Source: Zarea fungicola
Lineage: Eukaryota > Ascomycota > Sordariomycetes > Hypocreales > Cordycipitaceae
Assembly: GCA_900169235.1 (NCBI GenBank)
Contig: FWCC01000543.1
Location: forward strand, 1-48,878
Direction of reading: 5' to 3'
Length of the DNA: 48,878 bases
The position numbers and the translations under genes were made by a program. Shown in pieces: positions 1 through 11,087 of this stretch. Below the pieces are notes generated by a model. That model was not told the DNA's origin and did no database searches. It worked only from the letters and a program-made list of their open reading frames with translations. Positions within the stretch are counted from its first letter, which is position 1. The number at the start of each line of letters is the position of its first letter.

Positions 1-252
1 TCTACTCTTGACGATACTTACAAGTGTACTGTTCGATATAACCTGACTTGCTTTAGAGCATACCCCAACTGTGACTTACGTCGATTAAGCCATCGTTACA
101 GAGATATGGGAGATGCAGATGCTTTGAACGTTTCAATCACACTTGACGGCGCCGATATGGATGTTTTGGATGGAATTGTCAAAACTCTAAATGCCAAGAA
201 TACTAGATTTACAATTACAATAAACAATAAAGAGACTCATAGCCAGACATAG
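1..252 (+). CDS. 3' end of an unidentified gene (partial)
   Basis: Frame 1 is open from the first base of the window for 83 codons to a TAG at 250-252, so this is probably the last exon of a gene that begins outside the window. The translated segment is mixed polar and hydrophobic, ends in a run rich in Thr, Ile and Asn (TITINNKETHSQT), and shows no domain I recognise. An 83-codon open frame can arise by chance in this base composition, so coding status is only suggested. No start codon, intron or partner is visible. It is on the opposite strand to the next gene, so the two are convergent. Confidence 0.3.
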   Translation, partial: STLDDTYKCTVRYNLTCFRAYPNCDLRRLSHRYRDMGDADALNVSITLDGADMDVLDGIVKTLNAKNTRFTITINNKETHSQT

Positions 253-679
253 AATATCATGATAAATAATCCATGCATTTGATTGCAGCAGCCCGCGCTA
301 TCGAGATAGCTGATACAAGGACAAGGGTGCTAGGTAACTACTCGACCACAGAGACCTAAAAAGATCAAACAATTACCAGCAATGGACAGATCTCCCTACC
401 ATCCAATATATACTTCTAGATCCCTGACAGCTGATGCGTGACTCTTCTGTTATACGTGCTAGAAAAAGCTACCGAAAACAGGTAATAACGATCGCCTTTG
501 ATTAGGGATTAAAGTAGTAGGATTTATAAAAGTTTAAAATCTCTCAAATTTAAAATAATTGTATATTCTCTATATCTCTATAGTTCTATCTTTGGGCTAC
601 CTCCTTTTACGACGTGTCTGGGTTTCACAGACAAAGCCATTAATGGAGTATTTGCAGCTGGTAGGCCAAATTCATTTCC
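253..679. other. AT-rich convergent intergenic stretch
   Basis: No gene-like reading frame is seen. The stretch between about 480 and 600 is very AT-rich and holds likely 3' UTR and polyadenylation sequence for the left-edge gene and for the ammonia-lyase that ends at 680. Confidence 0.5.
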
Positions 680-2847
680 TTATTGCCTTGCGACCTGCAT
701 CAGTTGTCCAGTTCGTAGTGCCTCGTACACTCTGCTAATATTGCTTCCAATCGTTTTCTTCATCGTTCCGTTTCTCATCGATTTGCTTCCGTATGTGGGG
801 TGGTCTTCCAATCCACGCTGAATCGGCACATCAAGACTTCTGCGTACGAAATTATACATTTGGCTTGATTTTGTGCATAAATAACCAGGGGTGGTAGGGT
901 TCTCGATGAAACTGGCCCGGACGCTACTGTAAGACGTGTGGAGGGCGCTAGCAATCTGATCTTTCCACAATTGGCGCAGGGAAAGCAAATCGTGAATGCC
1001 GACGGGGTTGAAGGCGCTAATGTGATCCAGAACAGTCTCTACACTCTGTGCAGCAACCACGGAAGCCCTGTCAGAAAGATCGTGCCTGGAGGCTTCGTCC
1101 CACTGCTGCAGCAAACGAGTGAGAATTTTGTTGCAAAGCTCTTCATGTTTGTCTGAAGGAACAATGTCGCCGAATATCCGGAGTGTGATGTGTACTACCG
1201 ACGTCCTTACGACCTTGACAAACTCCAAATGAAGTGCTCGCAGGTCCAATGCCTGGCATAGTACATAGAGATACGTGGCTGTCATGAGCGACAGGACCTC
1301 CACTGCGTCAGATGCGTATCGTGCTGCGATCAATGCCAGGGAATTCAGAGCCTGGTTGTGCATTTCGGCCGACTGCACAAATGGACTGACGGGGTGTGTC
1401 AGATAGCCCAGCTCCGACATGTATGAGGCCATGTTGATGTCAACTCCTTTGAATGAGAAGGATAAACTGGGATCATCGATGCAGAGGTTGGGCGGTAGAC
1501 CTTTGTTCAGCATAGGGTTGATAATTTCGCTGCACTGTGCAAACACCAGTTTTCCTAGCATTTGCATCGTGAGAAGTGTCTTCTCCATGGCTGATGTGAT
1601 TGCAGCCGCCTGGAAATTGCCTCCGTGGTGAATGGTATCTCTTTCAATGTCGATGAGAGGATTATCGGTAGTCGAGTTGAGCTCTGCTTCTACTTGCTTC
1701 TGCGCCGAAAGCAAATCCTCCAACTGGGGGCCAATCCACTGGGAGGATGTTCGTAAAGCGTATCGATCCTGTGCCAGTCCAATATTCTTGGCACTGGAGT
1801 CAATCGCGAGTGAGGAGTCGCTGAGCCAATTGAGGATATTGTGTGCTGCTTCCTTCTGACCAGGATGAGGCCGGACATCAGCGATGAACGGATGAAAGTT
1901 ATGAGTTGTTCCCAGTAATGCCTCAGTGCCCATGACTGTTAAAATCTGAGAATAAAGTGCCAGGTTTTGGGCCTGAGAGATGACAATGCTTGCCAGCGCA
2001 GTGCTTACACCAGTTCCATTCAAAAGCCCAAGTCCTTCCTTTGGCCCAAAGGTGAACGGTGCGAGGCCAGCCATCTGCATAGCTTCATCAGCTGGAATGA
2101 TGCGATAGTTGCGCGACTTGCCACCATTCACATAGATATCCGGGTTGCCTTCGAGAACACCGGCAATGTAAGCCAGGGGAGTGAGATCCCCGGATGCTGA
2201 TATGCTTCCACGGAGTGGTATCACTGGAGTGAGATCCTTTTCAATTAGAGTTACCATGGCTTCAATAAGCTCTAAACGGACGGCGGAATGGCCTCGTAGA
2301 AGAGCATTGGCACGAATGAGCATTGATGCGCGAGCCACTTGGTTTGGTAATGCGTGTGATTTTAGATCCTCCAACATCGGATGCGATTCATATCCAAGAT
2401 CCGAGGATAAAAGAATACCAGCATTATGATGCTGTACCAAGGCTTTCTGCAGATTTGTAACGTCGTCGGTTCGTGTATCTGCACTTCCACCGTAGCCTGT
2501 ATTGACGCCGTAGACCGCACGACCTTGGTCCAGGTGCTTGTTTAGAACCTCAAGACTCTGTCTCATTGCAGTTGAAACCGCTTCATCTGTCGACACAGTT
2601 GGGGTAACATCGTACCTAATCGCCAAGAGTCAGTGACATCCATGCTCAGCCAGAGTTTCAGGGGCGTATACTGTGCAACAGCGACCACATCAGCAATACT
2701 CAGAGACTTGCCATCCAGCACCACATTGGATTGACCTTGAATCAAAGCCTGTAGTCGGTCCCAAATAGCTGCAGTATTGGCAATATGGGCATCCGAATTC
2801 TTCACGAATGAAGGAGCAAAAGAGTCTGCCGGCGTTTCAATATGCAT
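680..2847 (-). CDS. Aromatic amino acid ammonia-lyase (PAL/HAL family), 703 aa
   Basis: Two exons, complement(680..2615, 2672..2847). The 56-nt intron has donor GTATAC, a CTGAC branch point and acceptor TTAG; removing it joins the frame as ...VVAVAQ-YDVTPTVS. Members eliminate ammonia from Phe, Tyr or His through an autocatalytic MIO cofactor; the MIO triad Ala-Ser-Gly is at about 199-201 (ISASGDLTPLAY). The catalytic Tyr motif VYGVNTGYGGSADTRT is near 94, the YALR motif and TTDNPLID are present, and AEMHNQALNSLAL lies in the C-terminal half. About 703 residues is normal for fungal PALs and longer than HutH. At the substrate-selectivity pair (His-Gln in the Rhodotorula enzyme) it reads His-His (QHHNAG, about 121-122), so Phe versus Tyr preference is undecided. 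It is divergent from the P450 across 426 bp, with an O-methyltransferase and an exporter next door, which suggests a cinnamate or coumarate entry step in a small cluster. Confidence 0.93.
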
Positions 2848-3273
2848 GGTGGAACAGACCAGCGTTTTCTAGGCAGCTAATATCTTAAGTTTGTTGGAAT
2901 GGTGTAGAGTGAACGATGGATGCTCTGAGATATACTTGGACGAAGGAGTGGTAACTGAGTGTAATATACTTTGTATTCTTACTTTCAGATATCAGCTACA
3001 AACTCAAATCAATCATCGGTCCGATACTGTAAGCCATTGGCTGAGCATGGCATCACAACTTTTATCTTGTATGACATGGACCCTGTCTGACATGAGCGCT
3101 GGTTTACCCGGGTCTGCCACGGGTTTCACAAATCTGTCCTATCTGACACGGGCCCGCCAGCAAGGTAAGGCAGATCCTTGAGTTATTCACAGCGATTAAA
3201 TTTCGACGGCCGTTTACGGGATATCATCTTCCCACAAACACCTTCAACTTGCCTCTCGAATCCCAACGCTGCG
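2848..3273. promoter_or_regulatory. Bidirectional promoter between ammonia-lyase and P450
   Basis: These 426 bp separate two divergent start codons. The half nearer the P450 holds related G/C blocks in AT-richer sequence: GACATGGACCCTGTC at 3073, ACCCGGGTCTGCCACGGG around 3106-3123 and GACACGGGCCCG at 3145-3156. The core GACACGGG recurs, inverted, in the other shared promoter of the cluster (6929-6938). Inferred to be candidate pathway-regulator sites. Confidence 0.5.
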
Positions 3274-4834
3274 ATGACTTCGACAGTGGCCTTCTGTTTC
3301 GCCTTGGCGCTAACAATCCTGTTGTGGCGGATGCTTAGCCTTCCCACTTCGCGCCCCCGGCAGATACCGACAATTCCATTTTGGATCTCTTTATTTGATT
3401 ATTGTCGTGGATATGGGAGGCTTGCTTTTTATGACTATCGGCTACGTCCATTGTTGGAAGCCCACGGCGCTGTCAATGTCTGGATCGCCGGCCATTGGAG
3501 CATCCTTGTCACAAAGCCAGCGTACCTTGTCGAGATTTTTCGAAATGAGCATGTCATTGCGAAAGCAGGGTTTCGGACCAAGGTCCCATGGGGAGTATTC
3601 GCTCGTTACTTTGGCGAGAGTGTCATCACTTCCCACGGCGAGACCTGGAAGGTCATGCACACCATTGTGCAGCCTGCAATAAACCGACCAATCGACATTG
3701 AGCGCATGAGATACAGAACACAAGAGCTGACTTCTGTTATATCGGCTCAAATACAACAATCAAATCAAACGCCGAATGGCAAGGCATCATTAGTCATCGA
3801 TGAGCTAGCTCAAAGATGGACCATCTCTATATTCGGTGACTTCTTCCTTGATATGGATTGCGGCAGACTAGATAACAATGACTCGCTGCTTGCACAGTTT
3901 TCTGAATTACAGAGTCGAATGAAAAGAAGCTTTCCATCACCCATATTTTCTGAGTTTCCGATCCTTGAAAAGTTTCCTTGGCTTTTCAAGTCCAGACAGA
4001 AAGCGTTTGAAAACATCGACCAGTTTGAGAAACTTCTCTTACAATCGACTGAGAAAATCTCCAGAGAGCATTCCAAAGACGATAAAAAACACAAATTAAT
4101 ATATCAACTGAAGGAAGCCCGGGAAAGCGGAGTCATGTCGGAATATCATTATCGGTCAAATATGAAAAACCTGTTCGCGGCCGGGCATGAAGACGTCGAA
4201 CAGGCCTTCATCTCGCTCATATGGACATTATCTGTGAACCAAGATCTACAAGAGCATCTGCGACAGGAGATTGACCTGAATCTTCCACTCGACTACAACC
4301 CTTCAGATCTGAAGGGGCTACCTTTTCTCTCGGCAGCGGTGTACGAAATATTCCGATTATTTCCTCCGATATTCCAACTCACAAACCGCATAACACTGCA
4401 ACCAACTATGATTGGTGATATACCAGTCCCAGCTGGAGTTTACATTGGCTGGAACGCATACGGCGTTCAGACAAACCCAGAGATTTGGGGCGACGATGCG
4501 AAGAAGTTCCGACCAGAACGTTGGGGGCAAACAGCGGCTGATGTTCATACGATGTGGCGCACACAGCAAGCCAAGGGCAATCTAATTACCTTTAATGGCT
4601 ACAAGCGCAAATGTCTAGGGGCAAACTTTGCCGTGGTTCAGCTCATGACCGGGATATGTGAGATGGTTCGACAGTTTACATGGACCGCGGATCCTTCATA
4701 CAAATTTCAAGTGACGACGGTTAGTTTCTACTGAAGCCTAGTTTGTTCTTTTGCTAACTTTGTACAAGGGCCCGATTTTATCACCGCGTAAACCTCTCAT
4801 AGTCTTTGAGAAGAGGTTCTTGACTGGACAATAG
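3274..4834 (+). CDS. Cytochrome P450, CYP56/Dit2-like, 503 aa
   Basis: Exons 3274..4719 and 4769..4834. The 49-nt intron (GTTAGT...CTAAC...CAAG) joins VTT to GPILSPRKPLIVFEKRFLTGQ, the usual P450 C-terminal strand. The frame extends upstream, but the first ATG with a proper N-terminal anchor (MTSTVAFCFALALTILLW) is at 3274. The heme-binding motif FNGYKRKCLG places the ligand Cys at 447; ExxR is YEIFR; the PERW motif is FRPERWG. The I-helix reads AAGHEDVEQ (about 303-310), so the usual acid-Thr pair is replaced by Asp-Val, resembling the AGHEN-type I-helix of Dit2-like fungal P450s that oxidise tyrosine-derived substrates. It is probably ER-anchored. Given its neighbours, an aromatic-acid or amino-acid-derived substrate is likely, but this is inference. 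Confidence 0.9.
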
Positions 4835-5262
4835 GCACTGAATTGCATGTGTAGTGCTAGCCGATATCTGCTTCAAGTCCCGTTACGGTCTCATATCCAT
4901 TACAGTAAAAGACTCTAGGAAGTGGCGGGAGCGGTTCAATAGGTCCAATATACACACACTATGAGGCTGGCGTCTGGTCCCGGTGAACTTGTGATGTGCC
5001 AGATTCTTCGAGTCGTATACCGATAATTCTTTGAAATAAGAAATAATAGGACGCTTTCAACACGCCTTTTAAAATGACCACGTAATATCAAAATTCATTG
5101 CCAGTCAGATCCAATGGGAGATAGTACACTGCTATGCAGCAAAGCGCAAAACTGTATACATTGCCTTATCTAGTTATCCCGAGGTCTGATTCAGAGAGCA
5201 TGTATAAACAATAGCAACAGGTTCGTATTTGCAATCATTCTTGAACAATCACGCGTATTAAT
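4835..5262. other. Convergent intergenic region, P450 / O-methyltransferase
   Basis: The 3' ends of two convergent genes face each other here. No open frame of note and no RNA gene are seen; the sequence is ordinary UTR-like DNA. Confidence 0.5.
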
Positions 5263-6775
5263 TTAATCCGCCAACTCTACTTCCAACAGTCCTGTGAGTG
5301 AGTGGTCCATCAATTTAACACTGACAATGCGAAGCCGAGAATCTGCTGCGTGTAGAATGCTTTCCCATTCTGGTAGTTCTCTTTCTCGCGCGTTTTGTAT
5401 AGTCATCATCCGAAGATCCATTGCTCTGATAATATCACAACATTAGTGGAGATGTTCTTCGTCTTTGGAAGCTATGCAACATGTTTCAGCAGTTTCTCAC
5501 CTGAGTTCCTTATCTGTGGATAGTGGCAGAACGCCCGGTCCGGGGATGATGTGATCATTGATCAAGATTCTAGAGCCGGGACGCAAGGCGGGGACTAGAG
5601 CCCTGATGATCCGCATGCACTCATCATCAGGCCAGTTGTGGAGGATGTAGCGCAGGAGGAACACATCCCCATGGGTGGTCTGCTTGTGAAAAATGTCATG
5701 ATCCATAAACGTGAAGCGAGGGCCGACCTCGGATGGAATGAGTTGCTCGGCGCCGGCGATCACATCTGGGAGATCCTGCACAACGAAGCGGAGAGACGGG
5801 AAGGACTCTGCCAGCTTGACGCTAATGTGGCCTTTCGAGCCTCCCACATCCACGACCGTGCCAGATCCGAGAGCACCCCAGGCGTGCTGGTCAATGAGGA
5901 AGCGCACTTGCGCACCGGTATCTGCCGAAAGGAGCTTCATGGCCCCCGCAAATCGACCGATGCGCGCAGGGTGAGTGCTCAAAAACTCGTAAAAGGACTT
6001 CTCGGTATTATTTGCCAACGCAAATCCCTGTTTATATCTTTTAGAAAAGCGACATCCCCTCGAGTCTGAATTTTATACGTACTGTTTGATGAGGCTTTCG
6101 ATCTGGAAACTGAACCAGCGCATCGACGGTCTGCACAGGGAGTTAATGATTCAATCTTTGCAATTCTTTCAATCTTTGCAGACCTTTGTATATGACGGTG
6201 CCCATTCTTCCACTGTCAGGCCAACCATGTCGCGGACATTGCTATTTTCAGCGAGCAGCTTTGATGCACTGGTATGAGCGACAACACCAGGGCGTGGTTC
6301 TTGAAAGACTCGATGGTGGAGAATGGCATATCGGACGACGCTTCGAAGGTCCTTCTCTGGTAGTCCGCATCTCTCGGAAAGGTCTTTATATGAAATTTCT
6401 TCGCCAATTGGAAACTTGGACGCTACGTCGAACCGATAAATTGCCTGCAGTGCGGCTGGGTTGGTCTAGTGACGCAAAAGACATTAGTGTATTTTTAAGA
6501 TCTGCAGTGTACTCTTCTTCTGTGAGACCGGCCATACTTACAATTGTCGTAATTAGTTTCCGTGGACCGAGCAGCAAATCATGGAGCTCCATGCAGGCGG
6601 AGAGAGCCGAGATTCGAGCATCGTCCATGTCTTTCAAGTTTGACGGGATTCCCAAATCGGCAGGCACGTCAACATTGAATGAAGGCGGTGGGATCCCATT
6701 GCTCTCGAAATAAGTAGCTAGTTTGGCTACGGAATCCTGAATGACGGAAACGAGTCTGACGATTTCAAGTGTCAT
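5263..6775 (-). CDS. SAM-dependent O-methyltransferase (Methyltransf_2 family), 417 aa
   Basis: Five exons, complement(5263..5425, 5501..6027, 6083..6130, 6184..6465, 6542..6775). Introns are 75, 55, 53 and 76 nt. An N-terminal dimerisation/winged-helix part (YRFDVASKFPIGEEISYKDL) precedes the Rossmann domain. The SAM loop is VVDVGGSKG at about 246-254, and the catalytic His is in LLRYILHNWPDDE (about 318). The last exon restores the family ending RAMDLRMMTIQNARERELPEW. The start at 6775 is the first ATG in frame; the upstream frame has only a TTG. The intron at 6131-6183 is the weakest call: donor GTCTGC, with a 13-bp direct repeat inside; without it the frame hits stops, while with it the family sequence SYTK-TVDALVQFPD is restored. 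It is convergent with the P450 and divergent from the MFS exporter, so probably a tailoring step of the cluster. Confidence 0.88.
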
Positions 6776-7109
6776 GTTGGGCGAGGCGGACCAGACCGTC
6801 AAAATTTACACTCTGATTAAAATTTTGAAATAGATTAACTGTACTATCATCTGTCACTTCCTACGTTGCTGTAGTATAATAAAGCATATGCATTGCTTAG
6901 AAGCAGCTTGGGTTTTCCGTGAGACGGGGACCCGTGTCAAAGGTCCACCAAGGAACCGTGTCGACATGGTGCAACAGTAAGCGGCAATTCAAGGCCGTAC
7001 TTGAATTAAGCACGTGCTCAAACTTCTAACTAATTCCAATTACTAGACCCTTTTTTGTATCTGTGAATTGCTGGCAAGGCTTCATTGCCAACTCCTTCAG
7101 TGAGGCAAC
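6776..7109. promoter_or_regulatory. Bidirectional promoter between O-methyltransferase and MFS exporter
   Basis: These 334 bp separate divergent starts. GACCCGTGTC at 6929-6938 is the reverse complement of GACACGGGTC and matches the core at 3145 in the lyase/P450 promoter. A second related block, CCGTGTCGACATGG, begins near 6956. Confidence 0.5.
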
Positions 7110-8730
7110 ATGGAGACGAATGGTACGACGCAGCCACCCAACGGCTGGGATGGGCCAGATGATCCTGACAACCCGATGAATTGGGAAACTGGCCAAAAAA
7201 CTCGACAAATTATAGTAATGGGTCTTAACAGCTTTGTAGCGTATATTTGTATTTCGCAGTCTGTTTAGCAGAGAATGAAGAGTGGTAACAGTTTTCTAGG
7301 TCACTCGCATCGACAATGTTGGCACCAGCGATCCCCCAGATCCTCCAGCAATACAATTCGACAAACCGGACCCTAGGCTCCTTTGTCGTATCGAGTTTCC
7401 AGCTTGGCTATACAATTGGGCCATTTTTCATCTCCCCAATGTCCGAGGTGTACGGGCGTGTGGCGGTGTACCACACTTGCAATATTCTCTTCTGCATATT
7501 CCTGGTCGCGAGCGCAGTGAGCAGTAGCCTGGCTCAGCTGATGGTTTTCAGAGTCTTGTCTGGTGTTGTTGGCGTGTGTCCCATTGCCATTGGGTCTGGG
7601 ACAATTGCGGACATGGTGCCGCGCGAAAAGATGGCGGGCGTCCTCGCGATTTGGTCTCTCGGGCCACTTCTTGGTCCGGTGCTGAGCCCTATCGTGGGAG
7701 GGGTGCTTGCGGAACGGGCTGGGTGGCGTTGGACTTTTTGGCTTTGCCTCATTCTTGTAAGTTGTTGGCTGTTGCGATGAGATGAGGAACTTGCCTTTTG
7801 TTTCTGTGTACGTGCCCTTGCTCAATTGTTTGCGCCGTTAGGCCGGAATCATCCTCGCCGTCAGTTTGTGCGTCTATCGAGAAAGTTACGCTCCGGTACT
7901 TTTACGACGCAGGGCGACTCAAGCGCAGAAGCAGGAAAACCAGGACTCAGAAAATATCCCGCCATTGACAGCGATGAAGCCGCTTTTAACCCGTGCCTTG
8001 CGTCGTCCACTGAAGCTTTTGGTACGGTCTCCCATCGTCGCAATTCTATCGTCGTACGTTGGAATCACTTTTGGATACTTCTACCTCTTGTTCACGACTT
8101 TTGCGGAGGCATTTGAAACGTGTTATGATTTTTCACAGCAGTCTGCAGGGTTCGCCTACCTTGGGTTTGGGGTCGGCGCCAGTGCTGGCTTGGCCATGTA
8201 TAGCTGGTATGCCAACAGAAGAGCAGCCAAGATGTTCCAGCAAGGCCGATTGACTCCTGAGTCTCGTCTTATTCCAGCCATGTATGGCTGCCTACTTGTT
8301 CCCGTTGGTCTATTTGTTTACGGTTGGACTCTCGACCGGTGTGTTCATTGGATAGCGCCAGTTATTGGATCAAGCATATTTGGCATCGGGCTCGTCCTAT
8401 CATTCGTAAGTAGCTCCCCCATTTTCTCTGCCCATCGACCGGAAATCATTTTTACAAAGGTGTGTCTACGTGTAGTTGCCATTAAACGCATATCTCATTG
8501 ATTCGTACACACTCTACGCATCCTCTGCCACGACGGTAAATACAGTCATGCGGTCCCTTCTGGGTGGGCTGTTGCCTCTGGCCGGGCCAAAGATGTACAG
8601 CCGGCTAGGTTTGGGCTGGGGGACGTCTGTACTTGCGTTGATTGCATTGGTTCTGTCGGTATTTCCTTTTGTATTCTGGCGTTATGGTGCGCAGATACGA
8701 AAGGCGACGGATCCCAAGTTGAATTTATAG
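7110..8730 (+). CDS. MFS transporter, DHA1-like drug/metabolite exporter, 468 aa
   Basis: Exons 7110..7240, 7300..7756, 7842..8405, 8476..8730. Splicing gives SFVA-SLASTMLAPAIPQIL at the first junction and LSF-LPLNAYLIDSYTLYASSA at the last, both typical of the family. The N-terminus carries the fungal DHA1 signature WDGPDDPDNPMNW, followed by about 12 predicted hydrophobic segments; SPMSEVYGR matches the loop 2-3 motif. It probably acts as a proton antiporter at the plasma membrane. It is divergently paired with the O-methyltransferase and sits at the end of the ammonia-lyase cluster, so export of the cluster product is the simplest role, though the substrate cannot be read from sequence. 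Confidence 0.9.
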
Positions 8731-9985
8731 AATGTTAACATAGCAGAGTACTACCAAGGTGATGGATTTGGAGAAGCTGAAGCAGTGCAAAAGTTCAAAA
8801 CAGTACTTCTCCTCAGACCGGGACTCGCTGCAGTGTTGATGCCAATCTTTTGCAACGTCGACGTGGCGGAAATGGAATCACCCCTAGATGATCCGTAAAG
8901 TGTAGACAGACGGCGTGGACCAGTAGGAATTACGCGATGCTTATATTAATCTTGGTGGAACCGGCATTAAGCACATCTTGCAAGGCAGGCGTGGCAGGGC
9001 AGACTCTGTGACGCCGTACAGCTGGAGAAACCTTGTTACGCATCATTAGGGTCCAGAAAGGTTGGTGGGTTGAGTGCAGTGCCGTCTAGCGAGACAAGAA
9101 ACGAAACAGGGACAAAACGAGTAAGCGCCAAGGGAGACGAAACAAAAAATGGGTGGTGATGCGGCTGTCGCAAGTGGGCTGATGTTTCGGCATGACGAGA
9201 GGATCAGAATGGCCAAGATGATGGGCCCACTTATTGGGATAAAACCGAGTGACGTCAGTCATTTGCTGCGGTTCAGCCGGGCCGGCGTGGAGGTACTTTG
9301 AACTGGGTACATGAGCATCTGGCCAAGACCGTTGGACAAGGTGACAAGAAGGTAATTTACTTTAAAATAGCATTTGAAAAGATGGAAAGAAACTACTTGA
9401 AAAAAAAATCATCGATCGGTTCGTTCCAATTTTCACAGCGATCATCGCAAATTAATTTGGGCGTAGCGTTCCCTGTTCCAAGGCACAAGAGAGAGCGCCA
9501 CGTCGACCTACCCGAACCCGAGCTAGCTTGCGGCGTACCGGTACCTTTAGCTCAGCTTAGCTCTGGGTCCCACTTGAGCTTTTCGTTCTCGGGTTCGCCT
9601 TGACTGGCCGCTGTTGACTTGGCCGGTAACTTGGCTGTGCTGCTGCGCCTTTTCTAGTGCACTCGGCGCAAGTTACAGGCACCGGCTACGCTAGAGCAGG
9701 GCGCTAACAGAAAAATTAGGTAGAATTAAAACCTGCTTCCACATCCTTGCGTCAGCGCCAGCCGGACATTCCAGTCTTGAACCAATTTCTTTTCCCCTTG
9801 CTTTTTTCTACTGTTTATTCACTGCTTTCCCTCGTGGATTTTGTTTCTAGATAACCCTCACGCGCCATCGTTTGTCCAGTCTGTTACGCAACGTCGCACA
9901 GCATTCGCTTCACTTCGGGGAAAAAGACACCTACCGCAAAGTAAACTTACCTTGAATTCGTACTAGCAAGATTCTACCCGTCGCA
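8731..9985. other. Intergenic / promoter and 5' UTR of MARVEL gene
   Basis: No convincing gene is seen in 1.25 kb. The right half (about 9450-9985), with CT-rich blocks and mixed GC content, looks like the promoter and leader of the MARVEL gene that starts at 9986. The 101-codon frame at 9298-9603 has no ATG and no domain. Confidence 0.5.
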
Positions 9986-10506
9986 ATGGAAGGCATCTCC
10001 ACCATTGTTCACGCCGTCGTGATTCTCTTGCTCATTATTGAGCTTGGTCTAACAGCCTACCGTACGTAACCAACACACACGATGCGCTCTTATCAAATCG
10101 CAAAAAAAGAAAGAAAAGGAATGGTTTGAGAAAGGGACAAGACACTAACGTTTGCGCGCACTACACTGTAGTTGTCAGTCAGGCCGCCGGTACCTCGTCG
10201 CGATTCAACTTTATGCTCTTCAACTCGCTCTGGACCCTCGTCGTCGTCATCTACACGGGCGTCATCAAGCGCGCGTTCACCGGCCTATACCACACCATTG
10301 TCGGCCTCGCCCTGCTCGCCGTCACGGCCATTTTCTGGTTCGCCGGCTCGATTGCGATTGCGGCCCAGATCCCGCTCCACTGCCACGGCTTCCACGTCTG
10401 CCAGGTCGCCCAGGCCGCGACAGCGTTTGGTTTCTTTCTCTGGGCGATTACGACGGGCCTGGCTGTCATTGAGGGTCTTGGCTCTCGTGGTGGTTCGCGG
10501 GTATAG
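9986..10506 (+). CDS. MARVEL-domain membrane protein, 136 aa
   Basis: Two exons, 9986..10061 and 10172..10506; the 110-nt intron starts GTACGT and ends CTGTAG. The joined product starts MEGISTIVHAVVILLLIIEL and has four hydrophobic segments spaced as in fungal MARVEL proteins, with two cysteines in the last extracellular loop (HCHGFHVC). These small tetraspan proteins act in membrane apposition and plasma-membrane domain organisation; the exact role here is unknown. A second MARVEL-type gene lies 2.7 kb downstream on the same strand. Confidence 0.85.
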
Positions 10507-11087
10507 AAACAACCTGAGTTCCGACGATGCCGTACACAAAAACAGACATGCCAATAACCCCATGGGTCAACGCAGAGTTGCGTGCGAAAAACAAGACCAA
10601 AAGCTTCTTGGTCGTGGTCGCAGTCGCGATCACTTCTACTCTGCGCCTGTGATTTTTAGAAGCTCATAGCTCATGTACATGATGCTGTTGGATTCACCTG
10701 GAGTAGCATAGTGCTATCCTTTTCTCTTCCTTTTCTATTCTTCTTAATCGGGATTATATGCGCGAGATACCCCTCGAGCCATTGTCTATACAATGATGCA
10801 AAGTATGAGTTTTTATTTTATTATTTGTTTGGATATGCCCAAGGTTCATGGGCTGGTACACATGGGAGGCAACGAGGCAACGAAGAGCTACGTAATTAGA
10901 GGAAGTCATTGTTATGTAACGAAATGAAAAGAGAAGGCCTCTTTTAATGGAAGCTTGTTTTGGACACATGCAACATTGTACAATGGGGCGATTTTTTATG
11001 ATGGAGGATCTTGTGTCGTGCTAGAAGAATATATACACACTGCTCCAAGCCCCAACAGGCCACCCACCAACTTGCTTCCTTATCTCT
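10507..11087. other. Convergent intergenic region
   Basis: 3' flanks of the MARVEL gene and of the VOC gene. No supported gene or RNA is seen. Confidence 0.5.

Noticed and set aside
2563..2671. Reading the minus-strand frame ending at 2563 as a separate small gene
   Set aside because: It is the first exon of the ammonia-lyase; splicing at 2671/2616 joins it to the main frame.
9298..9603. 101-codon ORF in the promoter of the MARVEL gene
   Set aside because: No ATG start, no domain, lies in promoter/leader-type sequence.
10152..10669. Alternative-frame ORFs over the first MARVEL gene (Arg/Ser/Pro-rich)
   Set aside because: Only the 10172-10506 frame, spliced to 9986, gives a four-helix MARVEL protein; the others are GC-rich shadows.
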